DNA of 64,000 bases from Candidatus Endomicrobiellum roisinitermitis (GTDB lineage: Bacteria; Elusimicrobiota; Endomicrobiia; Endomicrobiales; Endomicrobiaceae), in the NCBI GenBank assembly GCA_031287855.1, contig JAITSL010000050.1, forward strand, positions 1-64,000. The letters run 5' to 3'. Every line of letters begins with the position of its first letter. The stretch's first letter is position 1. The position numbers and the translations under genes were made by a program. This document shows positions 8,676 through 18,745 of the stretch, one piece after another. The notes under the pieces are model-generated. The model saw only the letters and a list, made by a program, of their open reading frames with translations. It made no database searches and was not told where the DNA came from.

Positions 8676-9986
8676 ATGAGTTCGTCAAAAGATTCTTTTT
8701 CATCCAAATGGGGTTTGATTTTTGCTGCTGCCAGTACAGCAATTGGGCTGGGAAACATGTGGCTTTTCCCTTACCGTGTTGGCGAAAGAGGCGGAGCAGC
8801 ATTTGTAATTCCTTATGTTGCATGTGCAATCGCTTTAGGACTTATTGCTTTAATTGGCGAAGTGTCTGTTGGACGATTTACAGGTGGAGGTCCTGCAACA
8901 GCTTTCAAGAAAATTTTACAGTTACGCAGTAAAAACACAGCGCCAGGCGAAGCTTTTGGTTGGATATGTGTTCTTGTCGCTTTTTTGCAGGCTGTGGGGT
9001 ACACGTTAGTGTTTTCTTGGGTTATACGTTTTACTTTGGGTTCTTTAACAGGTTCTGCTTTTAACGCAGTTAGCAGCAATCAATATTATGTTGCAATATC
9101 AAGTAATGAACACATTCTTTTTTGGATGAGTATAACTTTACTTACAGCTATAGTAACTTTGGTTGGCGGTATTAGAAATGGCATAGAAAAGAGTTGTGCT
9201 GTAATGCTTCCTGCAATTTTTATACTTATTATAATTTTAGCCATAAGAGTAGCTTTCTTACCAAACGCAATTGCAGGATACAAGTATTTATTTTCTCCAG
9301 ATTGGAACTATATGTTTGATGTAAAAACTTGGATGATAGCTTTAGGGCAAGTCTTTTACTCTCTGTCTTTAAGGGGGTCAACAATGGTTACATACGGCTC
9401 TTATACGAAAAAAGACAGTGACATAATTTCTTCTGCAAAATACATTGTTTTTGCAGACACATTTGTTTCTGTATTGGCCACATTTATGATTATCCCAGCA
9501 GTATTTGCTTTTGGAAAAGATTTAAACAGTGGACCTGCTCTTTTATTTATAACCTTGCCTGATATATTTAAAGCTATTCCTTTTGGCCAATTTTTTATGT
9601 TTACTTTCTTTTTGGCAATATTTTTTGCAGCTTTGACTTCTTTTATAGGACAGCTTGAGGTAGTTGTACAGGCTTTGCATGATAAATTTAAAGTACCACG
9701 TCTTTTGGCTATATTTCTTGTCTCTACATCTACAGTCTTGCTGTGTAAAGTATTAGTCGTGGGGAACATAAGAAAGGTTATTGATGTATTGTCTTTACAT
9801 TTGATTCCTTTGTGCGCTTTAGGGAGTGCTATTTTCTTTTTCTGGCTTGTTCCAAAGCATCTTGTTTTGCAAGAAGTTCAAACTGGACGGTCAAAGCCTG
9901 TTGGAAAGAGAATAGTATCTATGGGACGCTATGCTTTGTGTGGAATGGTGTTATTTATATATGTTCTAACTATTTTAAAGATATAA
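8676..9986 (+). CDS. Sodium-dependent transporter, SNF/NSS family
   Basis: WGLIFAAASTAIGLGNMWLFPYRVGERGGAAFVIPYV N-terminal signature. Confidence 0.95.
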   Translation: MSSSKDSFSSKWGLIFAAASTAIGLGNMWLFPYRVGERGGAAFVIPYVACAIALGLIALIGEVSVGRFTGGGPATAFKKILQLRSKNTAPGEAFGWICVLVAFLQAVGYTLVFSWVIRFTLGSLTGSAFNAVSSNQYYVAISSNEHILFWMSITLLTAIVTLVGGIRNGIEKSCAVMLPAIFILIIILAIRVAFLPNAIAGYKYLFSPDWNYMFDVKTWMIALGQVFYSLSLRGSTMVTYGSYTKKDSDIISSAKYIVFADTFVSVLATFMIIPAVFAFGKDLNSGPALLFITLPDIFKAIPFGQFFMFTFFLAIFFAALTSFIGQLEVVVQALHDKFKVPRLLAIFLVSTSTVLLCKVLVVGNIRKVIDVLSLHLIPLCALGSAIFFFWLVPKHLVLQEVQTGRSKPVGKRIVSMGRYALCGMVLFIYVLTILKI

Positions 9987-10004
9987 ATTAATATAATAAG
10001 TTTT

Positions 10005-10044
10005 AAGCAGTTGTGCCAATATTCTTGGCACAACTGCTTTTTTT
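10005..10044. terminator. Intrinsic terminator after the SNF transporter
   Basis: AAGCAGTTGTGCCAA-tattc-TTGGCACAACTGCTT followed by a T-run. Confidence 0.93.
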
Positions 10045-10075
10045 GCTTTACGTTTTTATTAAAAACCATATTTTC

Positions 10076-10105
10076 TTGACATATTATCAACAAAATAGTT
10101 AAATA
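10076..10105 (+). promoter_or_regulatory. Putative sigma70 promoter for glutamine synthetase
   Basis: TTGACA then TTAAAT/TAAATA at 17-18 nt spacing upstream of 10150. Confidence 0.5.
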
Positions 10106-10149
10106 TCAGCATTAATTGATGAAGAAACTATTTTCTACAAGGAGTATCT

Positions 10150-12249
10150 ATGCAATCAATACGCAACTATTACGGTGAGTTGGTGTTTACAAAAAAAATT
10201 ATGGAACAAAAGCTAAGTAAAAATATCTATAAAAAGCTTATTGCTGCTATAGATAATGTAGAACCTTTAGACCAGTCAATAGCTGGAGAAGTTGCCCACG
10301 CTATGAAAGAATGGGCTTTAGAAAATGGTACAACACATTTTACTCATTGGTTCCAACCTCAAAGAGGTGGTACTGCGCAAAAACATGACTCTTTTATAGA
10401 TTATGGTGATAATGGTGAGATAATAGAAAGGTTTTCTGCATCTCAGCTTGTACAGTCAGAACCAGACGCATCTTCTTTTCCTTCAGGAGGCATAAGATCT
10501 ACATTTGAAGCAAGGGGATACACCGCTTGGGACCCAACTTCTCCAGTATTTCTTTTAGAATCTGGGAAAACAAAAACTTTAGTAATCCCTTCAGTTTTTC
10601 TTTCTTGGACAGGCGAAGTTTTAGATTTAAAAACACCTTTACTTAGGTCTCTTACAGTTTTAAATGAAAAAGTTATTGCTTTACAAAAACTGCTTGGCAA
10701 CAAGAATGCAAAACAAGTTAAAGTTTTTGCAGGGATAGAGCAAGAGTACTTTCTTTTATCAAAAGATTTAGTTGCTTCTAGGTCCGACATTATAGTTACA
10801 GGAAGAACGCTCTTTGGCACCAAACCGGCAAAAGGGCAACAAATGGAAGACCACTATTTTGGCACCATACGAGAAAATATTTTAGAATTTATGGAAGAAG
10901 TGGACAACACTTTATATCGTAAAGGAATACCAATCAAGACAAGACATAAGGAAGTTGCTCCTAATCAGTTTGAGCTTGCGCCTTTACATCAAGAAGTTAA
11001 CTTAGCTATAGACAACAATCTGCAGATTATGGAAGTGTTAAAAAAAGTTGCAGATAAGCACAATATGGTAGCGCTCCTTCACGAAAAGCCTTTTGCTGGA
11101 GTAAACGGTTCTGGCAAACATTTTAACTGGTCTATTGGTGATAATACTGGCGCAAACTATTTTGAACCTTCAAAATCTCCTCTTAAGAATATATCTTTTC
11201 TTATAGCAGTAAGTGCAGTATTATTTGGTGTAAAAAAGTTTGGTGGAATTTTAAGAGCTAGTGTTGCAGATGCTGGTAATGACCACAGACTTGGTGCAAA
11301 TGAAGCTCCTCCTGCGATAATGTCAGTGTACCTTGGGGAATATGTAAGTAACTTGTTAGATTCTATAGAAAAAGCAAAGACCATTGACGAGAAAGAAGTA
11401 AACGAAATTACTCTTGGCGTTCAAAATCTTCCAAAAGTTAACAAAGACTATTCTGATAGAAATAGGACTTCTCCTATAGCGTTTACAGGTAACAAATTTG
11501 AGTTTAGAGCTTTAGGTTCTTCTTCAAACCCATCAGAAGCTGGAACTGTACTAAATTTTATAGCATCTTATGGATTTAATGAGGTTTATAACAGGGTAGA
11601 ATCTAAAAAAGGTGATGCAGATGTCAAGCAAAAAGCTTTAGAAGTTATAAAAGAGGTAATTTCAGAAACAAAAGACATAAGATTTGAAAAAAATGGATAT
11701 TCAAAAGATTGGCATAAAGAAGCAGAAAAAAGGAGCCTTCCTAATGCTAAAAATACGCCTGAAGCTTTAAAACTTTTTTTAAATCAAGATACTGTTAATT
11801 CTCTTGCTAAATTTAACATATTAAATGAAAGAGAGCTAAAATCGAAAGTAGAAATAAAACTTGAAAATTATATTAAAACTAAAGAGATAGAATATAAGTA
11901 CGCTATAAAGATTGTAAACACATTAATTTTACCTGCAATTTTAAAACAAATAGACAAGCTTTCTAAAACTGCAAAAAATTTAGGAGAACTAAACTTGAAG
12001 TCAGATATATTTGTAAAAGAAATTAAAACGTTAGTTGGACTTTATGAGGATATAAGTAAATATAACTCGGAGTTAGATAAATTTGTTACAATTTCACATG
12101 GCCAGCTAGCAGAAACTGCAAAAGAGTTTGCATCTAAAGGTGTAGAAATTTTGGATGCTTTAAGGCAAAAAGTAGACGCTGTAGAAGACTTAGTTTCAAG
12201 TGAATTTTGGCCTCTGACAAGCTATCAAAAGCTTTTAAACACTTTTTAA
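10150..12249 (+). CDS. glnN: Type III glutamine synthetase
   Basis: 699 aa; FTHWFQPQRGGTAQKHDSF, KTRHKEVAPNQFELAP, VNGSGKHFNWS, DHRLGANEAPPAI. Confidence 0.95.
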   Translation: MQSIRNYYGELVFTKKIMEQKLSKNIYKKLIAAIDNVEPLDQSIAGEVAHAMKEWALENGTTHFTHWFQPQRGGTAQKHDSFIDYGDNGEIIERFSASQLVQSEPDASSFPSGGIRSTFEARGYTAWDPTSPVFLLESGKTKTLVIPSVFLSWTGEVLDLKTPLLRSLTVLNEKVIALQKLLGNKNAKQVKVFAGIEQEYFLLSKDLVASRSDIIVTGRTLFGTKPAKGQQMEDHYFGTIRENILEFMEEVDNTLYRKGIPIKTRHKEVAPNQFELAPLHQEVNLAIDNNLQIMEVLKKVADKHNMVALLHEKPFAGVNGSGKHFNWSIGDNTGANYFEPSKSPLKNISFLIAVSAVLFGVKKFGGILRASVADAGNDHRLGANEAPPAIMSVYLGEYVSNLLDSIEKAKTIDEKEVNEITLGVQNLPKVNKDYSDRNRTSPIAFTGNKFEFRALGSSSNPSEAGTVLNFIASYGFNEVYNRVESKKGDADVKQKALEVIKEVISETKDIRFEKNGYSKDWHKEAEKRSLPNAKNTPEALKLFLNQDTVNSLAKFNILNERELKSKVEIKLENYIKTKEIEYKYAIKIVNTLILPAILKQIDKLSKTAKNLGELNLKSDIFVKEIKTLVGLYEDISKYNSELDKFVTISHGQLAETAKEFASKGVEILDALRQKVDAVEDLVSSEFWPLTSYQKLLNTF

Positions 12250-12259
12250 CTTGGAATAT

Positions 12260-12860
12260 AAGCACAAAACCTTCTACATTAATTTTAAATTTACATATGA
12301 GCTCAGCTGGAAATTTATGCAACGTTATTGGAAATGAATAATCAAGTAGATAAAATAATTCCCAAAAAACAGTTGTTTAGAGAAGCTTTTGAAAATGGAT
12401 TAATAAAGGATCCTGAAAATTGGTTTAAATATCATGAAGCTGGCAATAAAACTTCTCATATGTATAGTTAAGAGCCATCAGGGGTTGTATATGCTTTATG
12501 TAAGTATTTTGTAAATGATGTAAAGAAACTTTTAAATAATTTGAGAAAAATAAATGAATAATAAAATAATAAATTTGGACCCAAAGTATTTATGTATGAT
12601 AAAAAATATTCTTACAGACCAAATAGGAGATTTAGGTATTAAGGTATATATTTTTGGGTCTCGTGTTCAAGTAAAGACAAAAAAACTTCTGATATAGATT
12701 TAGCATTAGATAACAATGAAATAAAGTAGATTATATTAATGTAATATGTAAAAAAAACTTTGTATAGCTTGTGATTTAGTAGAAATAATGTATTGAGTTG
12801 GATTATAAAATAAATATTTTCATTGGTGTTTTAGAGTTTATGCATATACGAATACTAGTA
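12260..12860 (+). pseudogene. Decayed HEPN (HI0074-like)/MNT nucleotidyltransferase pair
   Basis: Frames FKFTYELSWKFMQRYWK*, NNQVDKIIPKKQLFREAFENGLIKDPENWFKYHEAGNKTSHMYS*, then MNNKIINLDPKYLCMIKNILTDQIGDLGIKVYIFGSRVQ broken by frameshift and stops; matches the intact pair just downstream. Confidence 0.8.
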
Positions 12861-12898
12861 AGAAGTTGTTATATTTTTAGCAAAAGTCAGAAGGAGGG

Positions 12899-13318
12899 TT
12901 GTCTGTGCAAAAGGATATTCGCTGGAAACAACGTTTTGATAATTATAGAAAAGCGTTAGCGCGATTAAAAGAGAACGTTAACTATTTAAGTACTAAAAAA
13001 TTAAGTGATATGGAAGAACAAGGATTAATTAAATCTTTTGAATTTACATATGAGTTAGCATGGAAAACAATGAAAGATTATCTAGAATATATGGGCATTA
13101 ACGGAACAATTGGTAGTAAAGGTACATTTCGTGAAGCTTTTAAAGCGGAGTTAATCCTTAATGGACAAACGTGGATTGATATGATAAATGATAGAAATTT
13201 GTCAGCACATACTTATGATGATACAATTAAAAATGAATTGATAAAAAATATAGTTTATATGTATTATAACGAATTTCTTAATTTTGAGAAAAAAATGATA
13301 GAAATATCCGGAGACTAA
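12899..13318 (+). CDS. HEPN-domain nucleotidyltransferase substrate-binding protein, HI0074 family (likely GTG start about 12905)
   Basis: SFEFTYELAWKTMKDYLEYMG...TFREAFKAELI...WIDMINDRNLSAHTYDD; AGGAGG upstream. Confidence 0.9.
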   Translation: MSVQKDIRWKQRFDNYRKALARLKENVNYLSTKKLSDMEEQGLIKSFEFTYELAWKTMKDYLEYMGINGTIGSKGTFREAFKAELILNGQTWIDMINDRNLSAHTYDDTIKNELIKNIVYMYYNEFLNFEKKMIEISGD

Positions 13319-13319
13319 T

Positions 13320-13646
13320 GTGGTTAAGTCTAATTATGGCTTATCTGAACGAACACTTGTAACGTTAAATAGTGTATTTAAAAGATATAGTGGTTTAAAG
13401 GAAGTTATTTTATATGGCAGTCGTGCAAAGGGGAACTATAAAAATGGATCAGATATTGATATTGCAATAGAAGTAAATAATACATTTACGTACAAAGATT
13501 TAGCTAGAATGTACGGTGACTTTGAAGATTCAGATATACCTTACACTGTTGATATTTCATTGTATAAAGATTTAACCAATCAAGCACTAAAAGAACACAT
13601 CAAAAGAGTAGGACAAACTATTTATAAGTCAAGGGGTGGAGTATAA
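13320..13646 (+). CDS. MNT-type minimal nucleotidyltransferase (partner of HEPN protein)
   Basis: VILYGSRAKGNYKNGSDIDIAIE (GSRARG...SDxD motif). Confidence 0.92.
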   Translation: MVKSNYGLSERTLVTLNSVFKRYSGLKEVILYGSRAKGNYKNGSDIDIAIEVNNTFTYKDLARMYGDFEDSDIPYTVDISLYKDLTNQALKEHIKRVGQTIYKSRGGV

Positions 13647-13833
13647 ATTTTTATTGTGGGAATTGTGGTAAGTATTTTTATATTGGCTATTCCTGTTCAA
13701 GCAAAACCTCTATTTGTGAAATAAGTACAGAATTTTTATTACTATAAAATATTTGAAATTAAGATAGTATTAGTAATTCTACAAGAGACGCTCAACATTT
13801 GTGCTTGCTATTTCTAAAGTATTTATGATAATA

Positions 13834-13878
13834 TTTGCCTAGCAAATTTAAAATAGAACTTTAAATTTGCTAGGCAAA
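13834..13878. repeat. Perfect 19-bp inverted repeat upstream of DUF4143 ATPase pseudogene
   Basis: TTTGCCTAGCAAATTTAAA-(8 nt)-TTTAAATTTGCTAGGCAAA; ends 20 nt before the ATG at 13899. Confidence 0.9.
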
Positions 13879-13898
13879 ATTGTTTTAGAAGGATCAAA

Positions 13899-15004
13899 AT
13901 GATATATATTGATCGATTAATTACATCAGATATAATAAAAACTATACGAAATTTCCCTGCCACAGCTGTTGTAGGTCCGCGTCAATGCGGAAACAACGTT
14001 AGTTAAGCACATTCTTAAAGAAATTCCTAAAAGTACTTATTTGAATTTGGAACTTCCTTCGGATTTACAAAAATTGGATAATCCTGAATGGTTTCTTTTC
14101 TCACATAAAGAGAAACTTATTTGTATTGATGAAATTCAAAGAAAGCCAGAGCTGTTTCCTTTAATACGTAGTTTAGTAGATAAGTGGAATAGAGATGGCA
14201 GTTTTCTTATACTAGGTTCAGCTTCAAGAGACATGTTAAAACAAAGTTCAGAATCGTTAGCTGGCAGAATATCGTATAAAAGATTGACGCCTTTTTTGTT
14301 AAGAGAATTCAGTAAATATAGTATTGAAGAATATTTCTCTAAAGGTGCATTTCATCGTAGTTTATTGGCAAAAGATTCTTCTATTTCTTACCAGTGGCGT
14401 GAAAGTTTTATTTCAACTTTTCTAGAAAGAGACTTATTGCAATGGTCGGGGTTTACACTTGCAACTATGCGTCGTCTTTGGAAGATGATAGCCCATATAA
14501 ATGGTCAAGTTGTTAACTACTGTGCACTTACGACTTCTTTAGGGATTAGTTCTGTTACTGTGAAAAGTTACATTGATTTATTAGAAAGCACTTATATGGT
14601 GGAAACAGTTTTTCCATATTTCTCTCTCAGGAATAACAGCAACTTTACTTGAACTTCGTTCATTTGATCAGAAGTTAAACCATCCCTCTTTTGGTTATAT
14701 TTGGGAACAGATCGTTCTCTCAAATGTAAAGGGTTGGTATCCAAATGCAGAGGTGTTTTACTATAGAACTGCAAAAGGAGCTGAAGTTGATTTTGTTATT
14801 AAAATTACCAACAAAGTATTTGTGCTTGAGTGTAAAGCCTCCTATACTCCAGTTTTATCAAAAGGGAATTATCTTGCTATTGAAGATATTTCTCCAAAAT
14901 ATTCGTTTGTTGTTACTCCCCCTGATGAAAGCTGGAGCATGGATAAATATATTGATGTTGTTTCCTTACGTAAATTAAAGAAACTTTTTTCTGAAATGAT
15001 ATAA
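13899..15004 (+). pseudogene. AAA/DUF4143 ATPase pseudogene
   Basis: MIYIDRLITSDIIKTIRNFPATAVVGPRQCG, then 1-nt loss inside Walker A (GGAAACAACG), continuing TTLVKHILKEIPKSTYLNLELPSD...; second frame break near 14625; C-term GAEVDFVIK...VLECKAS. Confidence 0.9.
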
Positions 15005-15205
15005 TTATGTCAATACCAATAAACTCTAATGTTTTATGATTGTCATGAAGCTGTCTATACTAAAAGACAAAAAATGTAAGTAAATGGAAAAGCTATATTG
15101 ATAAGTTTTTTAACGTACTAAGATAGGTGAAGATGTGAGAAAGATAAGTGTTAAATTTTAGAGAGATTTTCAAATTATAAAATTTTAAAACAGTAGGTGT
15201 TTTTT

Positions 15206-18200
15206 ATGGCTCAAGAATTTGTGCATTTGCATAACCATACCGAATATTCTTTGCTGGATGGTGCGTGTAAACTTACTGACGATAAAGGAAATCCTGGGGA
15301 ACTATTTAATCTAATAGCTAATGAATATAAAATGTCTGCTCTTGCTATTACTGATCATGGTAATATGTACGGTGCTATGGAATTTTATTGGGCGGCAAAA
15401 CAAAGTGGTCTAAAACCAATTATAGGTTGCGAAATTTACGTTGCACCAAAATCGCGTTTTGATAAAAATATTGACACAACATCTGATGATGGTGGTAACT
15501 ACAATCATTTAATTTTACTTGCCAAAGATTTTCAAGGATATCAAAATATTATGCGCATAGTTAGTATAGGATTTACTGAGGGATTTTATTATAAGCCTCG
15601 TGTAGATAAAGAGGTTTTAAGAAAGTATAGTAAAGGTTTAATTGCCCTTTCTGGTTGTATTGCTGGAGAAGTTGCAAGTACATTGCTAAAAAACAACAAT
15701 GAGAAAGCTCAAAAGGTAGCTACGGAGTACCAAGACATTTTTGGGGAAGATAACTTTTATATAGAAATTATGGATAATGGGCTTGAAGAACAGCAAAGAA
15801 TAATACCTAGTCTGTTAGATTTATCAAAAAAAACAGGCATCCCTCTTGTTGCTACAAACGATTGCCATTTTTTAAAGAAAGAAGATTTTGAAATTCATGA
15901 TATTTTACTTTGCATAGGGACGAATAAAATGTTGGACGATCCTAAAAGACTAAGGTTTAATTCAGATCTTTTTTATTATCGAAGCCCAGAAGATATGATA
16001 AAAACATTTTCTTATGTTCCTGAAGCTATAAAAAATACTTTAGTAATTGCAGAAAAAACTAACCTTGAAATAAGTACAGATAAATTACTCTTACCACAAT
16101 TTCCCGTACCAAAAGAATACAAGTCTGATTCAGAGTATCTTGAATATTTATGTAATCAAGGTCTTAAAACAAAATATGTAAATATTCAACAAGAACATAG
16201 AGAAAGATTAAAACAAGAGCTTGATATTATAAACAGAATGGGATTTGCTTCATACTTTTTAATAGTGTCAGACTTTGTAAAATATTCTAAAGATCATGGA
16301 ATTTCTGTTGGACCTGGCAGAGGTTCTGGAGCAGGTTCAATGGTTGCCTATACTTTAGATATAACAGATATTTGCCCTTTAAAGTACGACTTGTTGTTTG
16401 AAAGGTTTTTAAATCCAGATAGGCGTTCAATGCCTGATTTAGATATAGATTTTGCAGATTCTGGTAGAGATGAAGTTATAAAATATGTGCGTCAAAAATA
16501 TGGTGAAGAAAAGTGTGCTCAAATTATAACATTTGGATCAATGCAGGCTAGGCTTGTTATAAAAGATGTGGCAAGAGTTTTGGGGTTTACGCCTACTGAA
16601 TCTAACAATATTGCAAAGCTTGTTCCTCACAATACAAGCATTAAGCAGGCTTTGGAGTCTTCAATAGATTTGTCTAAGCTTGTTAAATCAGATGAAAAAA
16701 TTGCAAGACTTATAACCATTTCCCAGAAGCTTGAAGGGTTAAAAAGACACACAGGTGTGCATGCTGCTGGGATGGTTATAGCAAATGAAGAAATTACAAA
16801 TTATTCTCCACTTGCAAAATCAAAGGAGATTGTTACAACTCAGTACGATGGTATTGTATTACCACAACTTGGCCTTTTAAAAGTTGACTTTTTAGGACTA
16901 AGGACTCTTACAATTATTGATGATTGTGTTAAATTTATACAACAAAATAACCCAAATTTTAATTTAGATGATATTACTTTAGATGATAATAAAACTTATC
17001 AGTTGTTAGAAGAAGCAAAAACAATGGGAGTTTTTCAACTTGAAGGTAGAGGAGTGCGTGACTTGATAAGAAAACTCAAACCAAGCTCTATAGACGATAT
17101 AATAGCTTTAATTGCCTTATACCGTCCTGGCCCTATGGGTGGGGCTGGTAGGTTAGACGATTTTGTAAACCGTAAACATGGAAAAACTAAGATTGTTTAT
17201 GACCATCCTCTACAAGAGCCAATATTAAAAAGTACCTATGGTGTTATTTTGTATCAAGAACAAGTAATGAAAATGTCTGTAGCTTTAGCAGGGTTTACTC
17301 CAGGGGAAGCAGATACTTTGCGTAAAGCTATGAGCAAAAAAATTCCAGAAGTTATTGAAAAGCAAAGAGAAAAATTTATAAGTGGAGCTAAAGAAAAGGG
17401 CATTGATAAAAAAATATCTGAAAAAATATTTCACAATATTGTAGCTTTTGGAGGGTACGGTTTTAATAAATCTCATTCTGCTGCTTACGGCTTAGTTTCT
17501 TATAGGACAGCTTATTTAAAAGCAAATTATTCTTTAGAGTATTTAACAGCGCTACTTAACAGTGAAATAGGGCGTTCTGCAATAAAAGATAACGAAGAAA
17601 GCAAGCTGATAATGTATTTAGACGATGCAAGTACTTTTGGCATTAGCGTATTGTCTCCTGATATACAATATTCTGATGGAAAATTTAAAATTGAAGGTAA
17701 AAATATAAGATTTGGTCTTCTTGCGATTAAAAATGTTGGAGAAGGTTTGACTGAATCTATAGAACAGGCAAGAATGGAAAATGGGGTTCCTCAAAAGTTT
17801 AAAGATTGGGACGACTTTTTAAAAAAAATTGATTTAAAATCTACAAATAAAAAAGCACTTGAAAGCCTTGCAAAGGCAGGAGCTTTTGACTCTTTTGGTA
17901 AAGAAAAATTACAAGTTAGGGCAGATTTGATTGCCAGTATAGATTCATCTGTAGATAAAGCTTCAAAAATAAAACAAGATGAAAATTCAGCACAAGGTTT
18001 TTTGTTTGACAGTTCAGACACTATGAATATATCTTCTATTCAAAAATCTAAACCTTTAGATCTTTTTGAAGCTTTAGATTTTGAAAAAGAAGTTTTAGGT
18101 TTTTATCTTTCCGGACATCCTCTTACACCTTTAAAAAGAGAACTTGTGGCCTATTCTAACTTTAGCTTAGACAAACTTCCTGAACCTAAAGAAAATGTTG

Positions 18201-18730
18201 ATTTTAAAACAGCGCAAACTGTGCGTGTAGCAGGCATGATAGTTTCTGTGAAAAAGCTTATTTCTAAAACAAAAAAAGAGCCTTATGCTAGGCTTAAAAT
18301 AGAAGATTTACACGGGAGTGTTGATGTTATAGTTTTTCCAAAAAATTTTGAGAAATTTAGCAGCTACCTTACTCCTAATAATGTTGTAGTAGTAAAAGGT
18401 AGTCTCATGGGATCTCAAGGCCAACCAGAAATTATAGTAGAAGATATTATGACTTTAGAAGAAGCAAAAAAGAAATTTCTTCCTAATAGTGGGGAAGTTC
18501 ATATAAAACTTTCAACTACAAGATATGACGATACTTTAAATGAAGAGTTAAAGAAAACTTTTGAAAATTATAAAGGTAAAGTAAAAGTTTTTATAGATTT
18601 AGAGGATTTGGTTCACGGAAAATTTTCCATTGAAACAGGATTTCTTGTGGAATGTTCAGATAAATTTATAAATGATGTTGAAACTTCTATAGGTACAACA
18701 GATTCTGTTGAACTTCACTATTCAAATTAA
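15206..18730 (+). CDS. dnaE: DNA polymerase III alpha subunit
   Basis: PHP domain FVHLHNHTEYSLLDGA, PGRGSGAGSMVAY, PDLDIDFAD, GGYGFNKSHSAAY. Confidence 0.98.
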   Translation: MAQEFVHLHNHTEYSLLDGACKLTDDKGNPGELFNLIANEYKMSALAITDHGNMYGAMEFYWAAKQSGLKPIIGCEIYVAPKSRFDKNIDTTSDDGGNYNHLILLAKDFQGYQNIMRIVSIGFTEGFYYKPRVDKEVLRKYSKGLIALSGCIAGEVASTLLKNNNEKAQKVATEYQDIFGEDNFYIEIMDNGLEEQQRIIPSLLDLSKKTGIPLVATNDCHFLKKEDFEIHDILLCIGTNKMLDDPKRLRFNSDLFYYRSPEDMIKTFSYVPEAIKNTLVIAEKTNLEISTDKLLLPQFPVPKEYKSDSEYLEYLCNQGLKTKYVNIQQEHRERLKQELDIINRMGFASYFLIVSDFVKYSKDHGISVGPGRGSGAGSMVAYTLDITDICPLKYDLLFERFLNPDRRSMPDLDIDFADSGRDEVIKYVRQKYGEEKCAQIITFGSMQARLVIKDVARVLGFTPTESNNIAKLVPHNTSIKQALESSIDLSKLVKSDEKIARLITISQKLEGLKRHTGVHAAGMVIANEEITNYSPLAKSKEIVTTQYDGIVLPQLGLLKVDFLGLRTLTIIDDCVKFIQQNNPNFNLDDITLDDNKTYQLLEEAKTMGVFQLEGRGVRDLIRKLKPSSIDDIIALIALYRPGPMGGAGRLDDFVNRKHGKTKIVYDHPLQEPILKSTYGVILYQEQVMKMSVALAGFTPGEADTLRKAMSKKIPEVIEKQREKFISGAKEKGIDKKISEKIFHNIVAFGGYGFNKSHSAAYGLVSYRTAYLKANYSLEYLTALLNSEIGRSAIKDNEESKLIMYLDDASTFGISVLSPDIQYSDGKFKIEGKNIRFGLLAIKNVGEGLTESIEQARMENGVPQKFKDWDDFLKKIDLKSTNKKALESLAKAGAFDSFGKEKLQVRADLIASIDSSVDKASKIKQDENSAQGFLFDSSDTMNISSIQKSKPLDLFEALDFEKEVLGFYLSGHPLTPLKRELVAYSNFSLDKLPEPKENVDFKTAQTVRVAGMIVSVKKLISKTKKEPYARLKIEDLHGSVDVIVFPKNFEKFSSYLTPNNVVVVKGSLMGSQGQPEIIVEDIMTLEEAKKKFLPNSGEVHIKLSTTRYDDTLNEELKKTFENYKGKVKVFIDLEDLVHGKFSIETGFLVECSDKFINDVETSIGTTDSVELHYSN

Positions 18731-18745
18731 ATCTAGGGAGATAAA

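Noticed and set aside
8669-8932. 87-aa plus-strand ORF and antisense ORFs in 8611-9769
   Set aside because: Alternate-frame shadows of the SNF transporter
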